Source: Archilochus colubris (taxonomy: Eukaryota; Chordata; Aves; Apodiformes; Trochilidae). Taken from it: a DNA stretch of 64,000 nt. Under the pieces are notes generated by a model that saw nothing but the letters and a program-made list of their open reading frames with translations, ran no database searches and was not told the origin of the DNA. The translations under genes and the position numbers were made by a program. Shown piece after piece: positions 24,223-37,400 of the stretch. Numbering within the stretch: position 1 is the stretch's first letter; every line of letters starts with the position of its first letter. The DNA lies in contig CM041085.1 of the NCBI GenBank assembly GCA_023079485.1, positions 28,753,121-28,817,120 of the forward strand, in the 5' to 3' direction.

Positions 24223-24608
24223 CTCCCAGTCTCTGTTCTCCCTGTGGCCTCCATCCCCAGGGACTCAAGACCTGCCCTTGCAGTGTCACCCCCTCTTATT
24301 TTCTGTGTCCTGCCTTTGCTGCCCTACCCTAGTGCCAGCATCACCTCCAATGCCCACTCCTGCCCCACCCCGGAGCAGCTCCAGCCTCCCCACGGCTCCT
24401 CGTCAGACCTGGGTTTCTTCCCCTGACTTCTTCCCCTTCCTCCAGGCAGTCATCCTCTCTTGCCTTTGCAACATCCTTCACACCCTTCCTTGCAGCTGCT
24501 CAGGATTCCTCTGGTTCCCCATCCTCAGCTCAGACCTTACACCCCATCTCTGCTTTCAGAGCAGCTTCCTTCTCCACTGCCAGGCACCGCCCATGGTGCT
24601 GTGCACAG
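24223..24608 (+). other. Pyrimidine-rich segment bounded by splice consensus
   Basis: This 386-bp stretch is clearly richer in C and T than its surroundings. It is preceded by a pyrimidine tract ending CTCTACAG at 24222 (acceptor-like) and followed by CACAG|GTGAGA, a consensus donor, after 24608. One plus frame starting at 24224 stays open throughout, rich in Ser, Pro, Leu and Cys. That composition is what C/T-rich DNA gives in any case, because stop codons need A. A second internal acceptor-like CCTTCCTCCAG ends at 24445. It could be an exon of a long non-coding RNA, an eroded repeat, or a composition anomaly. No known protein is recognised. Confidence 0.3.
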
Positions 24609-27600
24609 GTGAGAAGAAAATGCTTGAAAGGCTCCTTGAGGATCTTTGCTGCACTTGGACAGAGCAGATTAATGTTTAAGACTCAGGTCTGCCAGGTGTG
24701 GGTAACATGGGCAGATTTATGGCAAGAGGAAGTCTGAAACCCAAGCCCAGCAGCTCATTTTTAAGCTCCTGCTAAAAACAATGGGACTGCAAGGTCTGTT
24801 TGAAGAGAAGAGGTTGTGGCGTGTCACTTTATTTAATATGCTTAAAAGCGTTTTTCCTTAAACTCAATTTTTTAAAAGACTGAGCTGTTTTTGCAAAATT
24901 TTCAAAAATTCTCAAAAACTACCCATAAGCAACTTAAACCAGGCACTTTAACACTCGGAAATGTCAAACACCCTGAATATTAGCTCTATCATGCCTGCCC
25001 ATAATAATTTCCAAATTAAATGTAGATTCTGTGGTTTAAGTTCACCGAAACGGATTTCCATAACCACCAACCAGTAACTCTTCTTTTAATTTAGGAGTGC
25101 TGTGTTACATGAATTTGTTCCCAGACTCAGACTGTGAGGCTAGAATCCCAAGAGGCACTCCCACCTCTTCCTGGGGATAAACAAGCCAGCCCTGGGAACA
25201 TGAAACAAACAGCAAGAAACACTATTTAGCTGTTATAAATTTTAATAAACAGAAGATTGAAAGTGTGAGAGGTTTTTGTTTACTATTACCCTGAAGTGAA
25301 AATCAGGGAGGTAGAGTACTTTTTGTGTCTTCTTTAAATACAGAAATCTACCATTTTTGCCATTCAATACACTTCCTACCAGACCATCATTTTTTTGTTT
25401 GCGTAATTTTTTTCAGAAATCTGGCATTAGGCAAAAATATACCTTCTCTTCTTGTTTATCTAAAAGAGGAATATATCTACAGTAGGGCTACTAATCCTTG
25501 CAAATATTTTTTGTGGCCGTTCCCAAATCAGGTAATTAAAACCAAGTTGTGTTACCGCCACCACCATTTTGATCGCCACATGTAAGAAGTTACTGTTCTC
25601 TTTGGAAACTTCTTCTGGAGTCTATGTTCAGAATGGCACATTGCTCTTTACTCTTACCCTTCTCCCATTTCTGTATTACTATAAGCATTAACCTCTTACA
25701 CATAGCTAAGTAAGCAATTTTTTACATTTCCAAATACTTGAGTTTACAAGGATATTTATAGTTAAAAGGGCAATCTTAGCTTATTTTATCATTGCAGCAC
25801 TAACACTTATTTCTAATTTACTGCATGCACAAATGTGCCTGTAAGGTCTGTACACTGGGTGGGAGAGGATAAAGAGGAGTGTGAGGGCACGTTGAAGAAG
25901 TATCTTGGAGAGAGGAAAAGACAATAGAGAGATTACCAAGAAATTCAATATATATTGTTGAGAATGGATTAGTATCAGCTTTTCAAATCCAGGAATTGCT
26001 CTGCTCCATCACATAAATGGGAAACGAGGGGGCTGCAAACGATAATCACTGCTCTGAACTTCCCCTTCCTGGGTTAAACAGTCATAAAGGAAAACTGTGT
26101 AAATACCATTAGCAGGAATGCAACAAATCTGAAGATCCCAAACTACTCCAGAGTACACTGGGTCTCCAGTGACCCATACTATGATTTTTCTTCCAGAAAC
26201 AGACTTCCTCCCTTCTTTTGTAGGCTCAAAACCCCAGAGAAGATAAATCTGCCATCTCAATATCAATACTTTGATGTGTTTTTCACTCTTCAGTCCCTCA
26301 GCTATCACTCCTTACTCCACGTGGTAGAAGAGTCTCATCTTTTCAAACTTGTCTCTACTATTTTCTATAGCAATGTGGGGCAGTGGAAAAGAGAAGAGAG
26401 GGAAAGAAAGAAGAAAAGAGACAAGGAAAAAGACAGAGAGGACACATCAAGGTGAGTTAGATTTCCACATCATTTATCCTACAAGAAAGCACATGCTTTA
26501 ATCTACCCTGAGCTAGACAGAGGCATTGTTAGGGTTGCGTTTTGTCTACAAAGCTAAAGAAGCAGCGAGTGTATATTATGCTGCTGTGTCAGTCTAGTTT
26601 GACCAGTTTCACAAGTTTGCTAGAAAAAGAAGTGTGACATTTTCATTTAGAAGAACATGAGCGAAGCTTAAAAACATGGCTTGGCATGTTGGGAGTAAAT
26701 GGGATGGTGTGTTTCTGAACAGGAGAGAACCTTGTTTTAAAATCAACTGAATGTTTTAACAACTGATGACTGATTTGCTTGAAGTTAAAATCTGAATGCA
26801 GAAAACTTCACTGAAGATAATGGGAAACAAAGGAGATTGATGTCAAGGGGAAAAGAAAGGTTATATATATTGCAACCTCCTCTCTTTGATACCCACAGCT
26901 TATAGGTACACTCCCACGGGAGGGGACAGATAGATCCTACCACTCAGGAGTGGATGCCCCGTACCAGTAACATATCTGTCATTCCAGTGTGGTCCTCCCA
27001 CATGCTTGCTCTCCTGTTCATGTAAACCAGAGCATGCTCCATGCCACACCAGTTATTAATCCGACTGCATTATTCCAAAGACAGGAGTTTCAGAACGACT
27101 TTCGGGGGGGAGGTGAGCAGGGAAAGAGGAATGCTAATTTTGAATGTTTATGTGAGTTTCATGTTACCAGGAAGTAACTCCACATTTTCAAACCCATGTA
27201 CACCTTCATGAAGGGCAAATGCAGCGAGGTAAAGGAATAAGCCCCATTCACACTGACAAACCAAAATACAGTAGTTAAGGACCTGCTGCAGGACTTTCTC
27301 CCCAAAGTGCCCTGCATGCCCAGGGTGGCTCCTACAAGGAGCTGAGCTCGCTGAGTTTTTGGGAGAAGTTCCCAGTTGGTGTTTCGAGGCCATCAAGAAT
27401 GGTGGCATTCCTCAGTGAGGCCAGAGAAGTAGCTTGAACACTCTCTGATGACAGAAGGGAACTCCACCCCAATAGTCTAGTAAGAGACTTTAAATTAATG
27501 CATCTAATTCTTCAGTTGACCAATCTCTGCACAAATATGGTTATGCTCTTTGTCCTTTTGTTGTCTGTTACAAATGTCCTTAGGGACTGATCTGCTTTGT

Positions 27601-30600
27601 CACTATACGAAGAATAAACTTTTTGACACTGGGGATGTGAAGAGAGGCCATGGCAATGGAAGCAAGCAGTTTGGCCAAAAACATGCAAGCTGATAGCTGG
27701 GTTTTAAGAAGAATGAAATAAAAACACCAGAGCACTGTCTGGGAAGGATCAGTAATAAGGGCCTGGATTTCTTCTACCTTCCTGGAAAGGTGATTGAGAA
27801 AGGAATGTTACCTTCACAGCAAGAAGAAAGAAGAAACAGATTCATGTGAACTGAAGGGTGAGTCAAAGACAAAGAGTACCTAGGGTGGGCACCACACAAA
27901 TATGCTGGAAAAATTTAAAAAAGCTGGAACTGCCTGTCCCTTTCACATGATCCTGTCATCAGCAGCAGGAGTAAGAAACTTCTGCTCCCTCAGTTCCGTG
28001 TGCTAGCAGCCAAAATGTGCTACCTCATTAAAAATTAAGGATCTGTCACAACAAATCTGAACCAGAGAGGAAAGATTTCCAGAGTTAGGGCTTTCCAGCC
28101 CTGAAGAACAGACTTCCTTGATGGGACATGAACCAGTTGTCCATAAACTGAGATGTCTTCACATATGAAAGCAATGATTCCCTAAAAATCAGGAAACAGG
28201 CTAAACCCATGATTTCAGGTTTCACATCTGTTAGGAAGCTATGTGGTTTTTAGAAGGGTCGCACCCAACTGTGTCGACTGAAAAGAAGTGAGGACACCAA
28301 GACAAACAACACATGGTCTAAAACCTATGCTGCTGCATAAAGACTTTTGAGCCACTGAGTCCAGCTCCCCTACAGCAATCTTTAAAGCCTAGATGGATCT
28401 AAGATGTTGTTTTTTAGCATTCATCTTTCTACCTCCAGTTCTTAATACATAAAATGCTGCTACAGAAAGGCTGTATGATTCTTTCATCAAAAGGTTTTTC
28501 AGATAAAGTGAAGAAGTTAGTAAATTCCCTGGAGGTAGGAACAGCTCTGTTAAGCAGCTCACTGTAGTATATAAGGAGACAATTTGGAATTAAAAATTGT
28601 CTTGCCCACTCCTAAGACAAAGAAAGCATCCGTGGGTTGTTCTCCTAGCTGTATGAAACCAGAAACCTCAAGATCAAAAGACACAAAACAGCCTTCTACC
28701 TCAAAAGCCAAGAATCAGAGCAGTCCAGGTCACTATCCTGAACTTGAACTTGCAAATTATAGTTCTTAGTCTTTCTAAATACAGAACAAAGTTCAATTTG
28801 CTCTTCCTCTTTAGTTCCATGAACTACCTGGTTTAGGTATCTCCTACACTCCACGGTGTATGAAAATTATCTGTAGGGCAACCTAGCATACTGTTTATGT
28901 GAAGGAACTCTAATGAAATAATGGAACAGGTGGAAGTTTTGGGGAGACAAAAGGTACAGAACAACTTCTGGTAATGGTGTGCTGAACTCAGGAGTTGGAC
29001 ATCACATGTGCTCCTCTGAAAAAAATAACATGAGGGAAAAAAATCTGGTCTCCAGTGATAAAACTGGTGTGCACTTACTATACAGTATCACTTCAGGGGT
29101 AGAGAGATTATATATAAAAATATATTTATTCACATTAAATCCATGTGATTTCCCAAGGTATGATAAAATTTAACATCTTGGAAATCAGATGCTGTAAGTA
29201 ACATAATAATGAGGGATAGCAAAAAGGAAGCTAGAAGTTGACTAGTTCTGAAATACCAGATGTTCTGTTATGAATGGTTTCCAAAACTATTACTGTACAG
29301 AAAGCTACTCCTAATCTGCAGAAAAATTAGACTAATATTTTATGAACATCATTAATTACAAATGAAGAGTGCCTGTGAAAAAAAAGTTACAGTACAATAA
29401 AAGACATAAATTAATATTATCACAAGATAAACATGACAGGGAAGATAGCTAAATAAAAGAAAGGGCAATTTGGCATAAGCAGAAATGGGGAAAAACTCTG
29501 AGTAATTGCTGCACTTGAGATGGAAGTGAGAAAAAGTCCCTAAATGCAGGCATGACCTTCCAGTCGGGGTATTGAATGCAAGACAGTCCCTGTTCAGAGT
29601 AAGATAATGCAATGTGCTATGTACAGAACCAACTGAATGGATCTCACATGATCTTCTGTGATTGTAACTTAAAGGTTTGTCCCCTGTGCAGGACTGCTCC
29701 ACCATCAAGGAGTGTGAATGTATGATCTGCTGACCCTGTTGTACTGTTTACTTCAGAGTGAATATTCAAGCATTGACAAATTAACTGTTTCCTTGCTTTC
29801 TTTCACCGTTTCTCCCTTTTTTCCCCTTTTTGGTACAGGTGGGAGCAGAGGTCTAAGGGTAAGAAGGTTGCAGAGGAAAAGGTGTGAGGAAAGACAAGCT
29901 AAAAAGCATTTAAGCAAACCTAACAACATACACCCTGAATGACAAGTGTTTTTTCCACAATAGACTATCTTTGCCACTAGTTCTACAGACGAGAGTGTTT
30001 TTTAAAGTAATATAAAAATGATGCATACAACCTTACTCCTGTCTCTCCTTCCTCAAAGGCAGTCTGCAGGCACAAATGGCTCCTCCTAAAAAGTTTTGAA
30101 TGGTGAAGAGATGTGTGTTTCAGCCTCTGGCTAAAAATGGAATATATTTCTACTGTATCAGTTTTCCTTTAAGTATCAATAAACAACACAAGTCCTGGGT
30201 GATTCCCTAGCAAGAATTGTTGCTTCTGCTGCTGTTCATCCATTTACGTTGTCTGTTACATTTCAGGTTAAACATATTTTGTTAATTATGCAGCAGGAGA
30301 GAATATGTCTTCTTCCATTCACACATTTTTAGTTTAAAAACAAACATGGCAATAGGTAGGGTTTTTTAGTCATTTACAGCCTTTAAGCTCAGGTCAAAGC
30401 CTGCCCAGCTAATTATGTTTTATTTCCCTGCACCTACTTCATTATTGCAAAAGAAAAGTTGATGATAAAGACCTTTTTCATATACTGCTCAGGAAGAAGC
30501 AACTACAAGGCCAGGAAGGACTGCCATGGTGGCATGGAAATACACTAAACATAGATGTTCATCTGTAGCATATCCCAGAATTTAACTGAAAAAAATTAAA

Positions 30601-33600
30601 ACACACGAACATCAAAATACCACTATAAAATATCTGTCAAATGCTATCTTCTGCCTTAATGCAAGCTGCAAACATGTATTCATTTTCTTACTAAAATAAG
30701 TCTTCATCACACTACACTTGGTGGGAAACCTGGGAGAGACAACACTCTAACATGACCACATCCCAGCCACATGACTGGCTTATGGCAGGTCACAAAAGAA
30801 CTCAATAAAAGCCCTGGGATGTAAGCAATGGTGGCAGCACAACTGGGATAGGTTTCACAGGAATATGTGTGAGGCCACAGACCATGAAGAAGACCTATCT
30901 TGCATTAGAAGGAAACAGTACAGGGATACTTACAACAGGCAAGCAACTTATTCATCCACAACATGGGAATCAAATACCTGACAATTTCATCAACTAGTGT
31001 CTCATCTCCCATCTTTTCCTTCATTAGCAAGATGGAGCATCACCATGACTTTCTATGTCCTCACCTGCACTTTCACCCTCCATTTTTTCTAAGCTTTTTG
31101 CAGCTGGATCTCAGCTCAAGCCTTTCTTCCCAAGAAGCCCTTTGGGCTTCATCAGAGCCCAAAACATTCCCATCCTCCCTCACCCACCCCAGAAGCTTTC
31201 CTCCTGAGCCCTTCTCCTCCAGTGGCTTCGTGGTGCCAATCCCTTCCCAGCACTAAGCCCACACCTCCAGTAATTTCCCCAGCGTGTTCCTGGGAGAACT
31301 GTATCAAGCATTCTGTAATCCAGTCTTGGACACAGCATTTCACACCAAAGACTGATGCCTTGAGGAGGAGAATACCAGTGAGCCAGGAAGACAACTAAGG
31401 AGAAAGTAGCCAGTATTTTTAAAGAAACACATAATTGTCAAGCTGTATTTATATAAATCTCACACTTCTCGTAACAGGCTCTGCAGAACACAGCCTTTCA
31501 CAGAGCACTCAATATTTAATCCTTGGCATTGATATCTAAGTAAAAACCACTGCCAGAGCTGCTGCTCCCATTCCAGTCTCACCTTGGAGAGAAGATAAAG
31601 ACAAATACAGAATAGTGACACAACCAATGGGAAAGGCCTCGTGCACATGGCTGAGAATATGTACTATGAGCCATCAAATTACAGAGGGAACGGGGCAGCA
31701 TGCATTTTTAGGGTGCTATTTTCATATTAAAAAAAACAAACAAACAACCTTCTATTATTATTTACAAAGTGACTTTCAGCAGCTGTGGAGTATTTTTATA
31801 TTAATTCCATTCATGAGCTAGGTGTCACTTCCAGTAAATTTCATTAAATTCTAAATTATTTGTTTCATCTAGAAAAAAAAAATGTTATGAATAGATTTAC
31901 CATGCTTTCTTCTTGAATCCATCTATATCCCCCCCCAAAATTGTCTTGAACTCCTAAGTCCCAATAGTGGAATGCTTAACTAAAGCAAAAAATACTTCTA
32001 CTGACTAAATGTAAGAACTTGTATCACAGTATGAACTATGGCACAGCTTCCATAGTGCTATAATAATTAGAGTTAACATAATGAAAACCTAGTAAAGAGA
32101 CTATAAATTCACCATATGAGCACATATGGATGTGAAAAAGGAAATCAAATGAGTTCTCCAGACTAAAATTAGATTCAAAACAGAACAGCGTCCCACAGAA
32201 ATAGCACAGGCCTAAAAAGTCTATATAAATTTACTATGCCAAATCCAATTTTATCTAACGTTCAGTTTCATCTATCCATGTTTCCACAGTGTATTTAAGG
32301 TATTGGGAGTTTAACTATTCATGTAAGCCTGGATTGCAGTGTAGCTACTCCAGACAGGTATTTGTGTTTGAAGCAGACCAGAGCTGGGTTTATTGCAGAG
32401 CTACAAAACCATACAGCCCAGTCCATCGAGTTCTGAATTCTTAACCTAGCTTCTGCTCTGAGATTTTGCACTGCTTGCTCTGTTTATCTTTTCTGTATAA
32501 TTTGGCATTCTTTCTGAGGGTTTCAACACAATTATTCAGTTAAAATACATTTTCTGAATAGTTGTCTTACCATAAAAAAGGAGGACCAAATAGATTTATT
32601 TGTTGTTATTGTATATGTATTCATCTAAATATGCTTTTAAAGCAATTCATCTGTGGAAATGAGCCACCTCTCAGCTCAAATAAAAATAGTGTTGAATATG
32701 ATACTGCTTTTCTTGTAGCCTCTGCAAGTTTCTGCCACAAAATTTTGGTGTAAAAAGCTTGTGAAAGAGCTCTGAGCAGTTTTGTTTTGTTTTTACTCCA
32801 TTGTCCATGTCAGTTCAAATTGCTGTACCCTGCATCTTCTAACATGCCATGTGCACTGAAGGTCATGTCAACCATCAATTGGGGAATCCAATCCAGCAGT
32901 AGCACTGTGTCCATTTTCCTTGTGGACTGCCCCAAAGCTGTTTGCTGCAACAGATGCCAATCATTAGATTGGGATTCTGTTAAAAGTAGCAGGCGCTTCT
33001 TTCACGGGATAAAACCAATTTCTTAATTTCTTTCGAGCAGTTTAATTACCTTGTGACTTCTGGGATTTAGCTGCTTTTTTTTTTTTTTCTGAGAACAAGT
33101 AAAATACATAGAAAAACTACACATCTACTGATGCTGTTGCAAGAAGCACGCAGTAGCTGAGGATGTGATGTTTCTACTAACCAGGGAACCACAACAGGGA
33201 ACAAGCCAGTTAATTATTACTGCCTACATCTTCTGTTTTTATTGTTTGGATTCATGGCCATCCAGTGTTTCACGAGCATCCCAATATATTCAGGTTCTCT
33301 TTAATGTAAGAAAGAAGTACTACTTCTAACAGTTGACTGAAGACTCATTCCTCACCTGTAAGCCCACCTTGCCAGCCCATTTTACAGCGTTTCAGCTCTT
33401 GCGCTGCTCTGCCACGCATATACTCCCCGTCATGTTTCTATTCCTGTTCCCTTTCTGAACTTTTTATCTTCTGCTGCATCTCCCCTTCTCAGCAATCCTC
33501 CTCTCAGACCTTCCAGGCTCAAAGACAGATTTTGTGCACAAAAGGCTGTTAATTTTTAGGGCAGGAACTATCTCACCACTTTTGTTAGTTAACAAGCTAT

Positions 33601-33720
33601 GTACCCTTGATAGGGGAGGGAAACACAACCTACTACATGGTTTTAAATAACCACTATACTCATAAATTATTTGTAACAGCAATAATACGCCTACACCAAA
33701 AAGCAGCAGGAAAGATCACG
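24609..33720. other. Long AT-rich stretch without recognisable gene
   Basis: No gene or named repeat is recognised over about 9 kb. A second pyrimidine-rich block lies at about 31000-31260; it shows no alignable similarity to the one at 24.2-24.6 kb. A T14 run is at 33075-33088. A strong acceptor-like pyrimidine tract ends GGTACAG at 29838. The candidate exon at 26371-26451 is listed separately. Confidence 0.55.
26371..26451 (+). other. Candidate 81-nt purine-rich exon by splice signals
   Basis: The segment is preceded by a pyrimidine tract ending in TTTTCTATAG (acceptor, AG at 26369-26370) and followed by CAAG|GTGAGT (strong donor) after 26451. The body is dominated by GAA/GAGA purine repeats, the classical pattern of exonic splicing enhancers. 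At 81 nt it preserves reading frame, and all three plus frames are open. One frame would give a Lys/Arg/Glu-rich charged peptide. Against this, purine-rich DNA lacks T and so has few stops, and no protein family is recognised. It is the best-looking single splice-signal pair in the window. Confidence 0.3.
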
Positions 33721-34430
33721 TACAGCCGTGGTCTCTCACAGTCGTCGATGCCATCTGGAGCTCCAAGGAGCTAACTCAGCTCGGCAGCCTGTGCACGCTG
33801 AGCTGCACGATGCACAGGAAAATATTTCAGGGCTTGACAATTCCTTCCCAAGCACCACATTACATGAGTAACCATCTTCCACCCGTGCCCAGCGCTTCAA
33901 CTGCAAGGGCAGAGTTGTTGTCGATGAAGGCCCAGCGAGCGGGTCAGCCAGGAGGGGAGCGGCTTTGTCCCTGGCACAACACCCCTCGCTCAGGCTGCAC
34001 GTGCCCCGCACCATTATACTCGCCGGAGGGTCTGGCGGGACCTCTCAGGGGCTACAGCATCTCTCCTGAGGTCCAGAGGCCTCCAGGAAGGGACAGGCCA
34101 CCTCCTGATCCATAGCCGGGATGAATGGATTAGCGACAAGCCGAGCCAGCTGCCACAAGCTTTATGAGAGCGCAGGCCTGACAGATGGGAGCCCCTCGGA
34201 AAAGCCTCCTGACGCAGCCCGCCCGGCCTCGCCCTGACCTTCTGCTCTCCCTGTGGCTCTCGCCCACGCCACAACGGGCACAAAACACGCGAAAAGGGGC
34301 AGGCACCCATTTAAAAATACAGGAGCCTGGCCCGAGATGGCCGCTTAGGTTCAGCGGTACCCAGCGAGACACTTTGCTGGAGCCCAGATACTCCCGGTGA
34401 AACGCTTCGGTTCCCCTTTGAATTGGTAGT
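33721..34430. promoter_or_regulatory. Moderately GC-rich, CpG-containing patch
   Basis: GC content rises well above the flanks, with CpGs through 33740-34400, densest at about 34190-34290. It holds a near-match to a YY1-type site (GAGATGGCCGC, around 34334-34344). Short open frames on both strands reflect the GC content and are not recognised. It may be a weak or alternative promoter, or a GC-rich repeat remnant. It is less CpG-dense than the islands at 6.6 kb and 62.6 kb. Confidence 0.4.
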
Positions 34431-37400
34431 CGCAGGATTCCTAACAGATGACACTTGTTTCCACCAGAACCGAATGATCTGCTGGCATTAAAATTGCACA
34501 GATCAGGACCGGAGTAAGAGATGCACGAAAGACAGAAAAGACTATAAACCACAGAGATTAATTCAAACTAATACAGTTACCTCCTCGGCTCTCTCTCTAT
34601 ATGAAAGGGATTGTTATTGAAAAATAACTCAATCCAACTCAATCCAGCAAAAACTGGAACTTCCACGTTTCAAGGCAGATAATGTCCATTTGAGTTTTAA
34701 GTCATGAAAAGCACGTGCCAACTCTGGAATTATTTGGTATTTTATCTTAGGAAGACGGTTGCAACAAAACTAAAAATATTAATTTTTTTTACTGGTGCAA
34801 CTTTTATTCATGAAAATTAAAAATCCTCTAAAATCACAGAAATAAAAAACTGTGTAATAGGAAAATACCTAATTACTACTAGAAAAACAAATCCCGCTGT
34901 TGAATGTGCTACGCTTAAGTATGTGCTATACTTACACACAGCAGTATAAAAAAAAAAGCTCAGATCACAATGCTTCTATTTTAGACAGTCTCTCATACTG
35001 TCATCTCATATATTGTTATATAGCCAAATAAAAGTCCAGTGGAGTCAATGGCAGTCCTCGGATAAACTGCAAAATGTCTTTGCACCAGATACTGGATATC
35101 AATACCTGTAGTTTCCCTCCTGAGTCTACACTTCTTTTTTCATGAGCACAAATGTGAACAATATTTAGCAAGAAATGCTCCAGTTTGCCAGCCTGGTATG
35201 TAATAGCTTCTTGAAAGGGGTGTCACATAAATGTATGTTCCAATCTAGGTGTAAAGCTGTGTCACTGTAGGAGAAAGATTTTTAACTCAAAAAAGCTGCC
35301 TATCTCTGAGCAAAGTATCTAGAATTTTATGGACACAAGTTACACTTGTACACTGTGGGGAGTATCAACTTTAATTTATATTTTCATAGGTAAATTCCTG
35401 TTAGAACTCAAAATCAACTTTATCATAACACAGAAATCTTTAATTTATGTCAGCAATCCCAAAAATATGGTCCAAAATGAGCTAATGCAGCTTTAAACTA
35501 ATTTCACAACTTCCTTCACTTGAAAACATATTTAGTGCATAAAAGTCAAAGCATAGCATTAAGAAAAAAGCTATTAAAAAATAGTGCAATGAAACCTGTT
35601 TGAAATTTCATTGAGCCAAGCTGTCTAGAATAGTTTATAACTTATTCATCCAGATAAAAACTGGCTATATTATTCACATTTAAGTACAATAATTTTTGTA
35701 CTCCAATATAACTACATGCCTAGGACAGCTTTCTTATGATGCATTTTCCAAAAATTAAATGAAATAACTGTCTTCAATATAGGGAAAACAAGACTACAAA
35801 TCTCTTCAGGCAGTGTCCATAAGTAGAACTGGCCAGTACCCATTTCTAAACACAAAAAGACATTGCTTCAGCAAATTACATAAAAATATAAACAAAGAGC
35901 TTATCAAGTATCTCCTGAAAAATAAAACCTATTTCTCATAAAAGATTTCCAGTAAGCATAAAATTAAGATAAAGGAGTAAAGATTTTACTCTAACTTTAA
36001 GTCTTAGACCAGAAAAAGCAAAATTCTTTATGGTATGTTCAAAAATAAAAACAATAGTTAAATAGATAAAAACAGAGGCATTTGAAATATAAGTAACCAG
36101 CACTTTAAAATACTGTTTTTATAAAAAGAAATACAATTCCAAAAATTGTTTTAAACAGAAAAAAGTGTTCATTATAAAAACAACCAACCAACCAAAAAAT
36201 CTGAATGGTGGGGTTCTCCCTAAAATTTACATTATTTCATTAATGCAACACCAACCCTTTTGTATCAGGAAACAAAGATACAGATGCTCTCAAGACACTT
36301 TTATTTTTCATTATTCAATGAGGGAATTTGCTTTAAAGACTTAATTACTTAAAAAATCCTCTAGGCCAGAAAAAGACCTGTTAAAGAAGGTAAACAGTGA
36401 TTAGGATTCCACACTTAGACTTGTGGGACCTCATCAGCTAAGCCTGAACTCCACGTTTTAGAGACATATTTATGAATTCTATGTGTAATTTATAAATGCA
36501 GTTTCTGATATCTGACTGAGCTCAACACTCATGTCTAAATGATTTCTGAAGATATGTCATCTGTAGATCTCAGTAATTAATTTTTTTAATTGTAACACAT
36601 ACAGAATATTAAAGGAATTTATTAATAATGCCAAGGAAATAATTTCAAATGGAAGGGTTTGTGAGTTTTGTTTTGGAATTAGGAGGGGAGAGGGGATATT
36701 AAGTGCAGGACATGTCTGTATATACACATTTCATGCCATGTAATATTTGTTTGTGTTGACTACTGTCAGACTTAGTACTAACAAATCTGGCCTAACAAAT
36801 TGGCCACACACCTTTCACGTAGAAGCAAGAATAGAGAAACAACTAAAAATACAGTAGCTCTCACCGACTGACATCTCAATCCAGATATGGCCAATGCAAC
36901 AGCATCACTTAAAGTGCTCAAAGTCCAGATGCACTCTAATTCCGACTGGTTACAGAAGCCTAATTAGTATTGACAGACCACGGCTCACAGTGAAGGCTGT
37001 ATATCATCTACTTCAAAGACAAATGTAGAGAAAGAAAAGCAAAAACACAGAAGAGATGGGTTTGGGCAAATACTGGAGCAGCTATCCAAACAGAGCAGAG
37101 CAGATGCAGGTAAGGTGACCAGTTTGAAGACTGAGTTCAGTCAATCTATGAAAAGGTCTGTATCATCTACCTGCCTACACTGGTCCTTGGTTTCCATCAT
37201 TCTTCTGCTACTGCTAGTTCAACATGTCCAAATATGACTTCATGCTTGAGTGTCTAAATGGATAAGAACAGGCTTTTTGTGTCATTTTAATAGAGTAGGC
37301 TTGTGGGAGAACACAAGGAGGAAAGGAAGAGAAATGACAGAGAATGAAATTTCTTCAGGCAGCTCTAAAGCTGTTCTGTTGTGTGGCAACTTCATCAGAT

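Noticed and set aside
28575..28769. Lys/Ser/Pro-rich 60-codon frame that looks like a disordered protein segment
   Set aside because: It is short, has no ATG start, no clear acceptor before it and no donor after it; no family is recognised.
33810..34552. Frames of 100-140 codons in the GC-rich patch
   Set aside because: Open on both strands because of GC content; no motif, and no splice-bounded exon was found.
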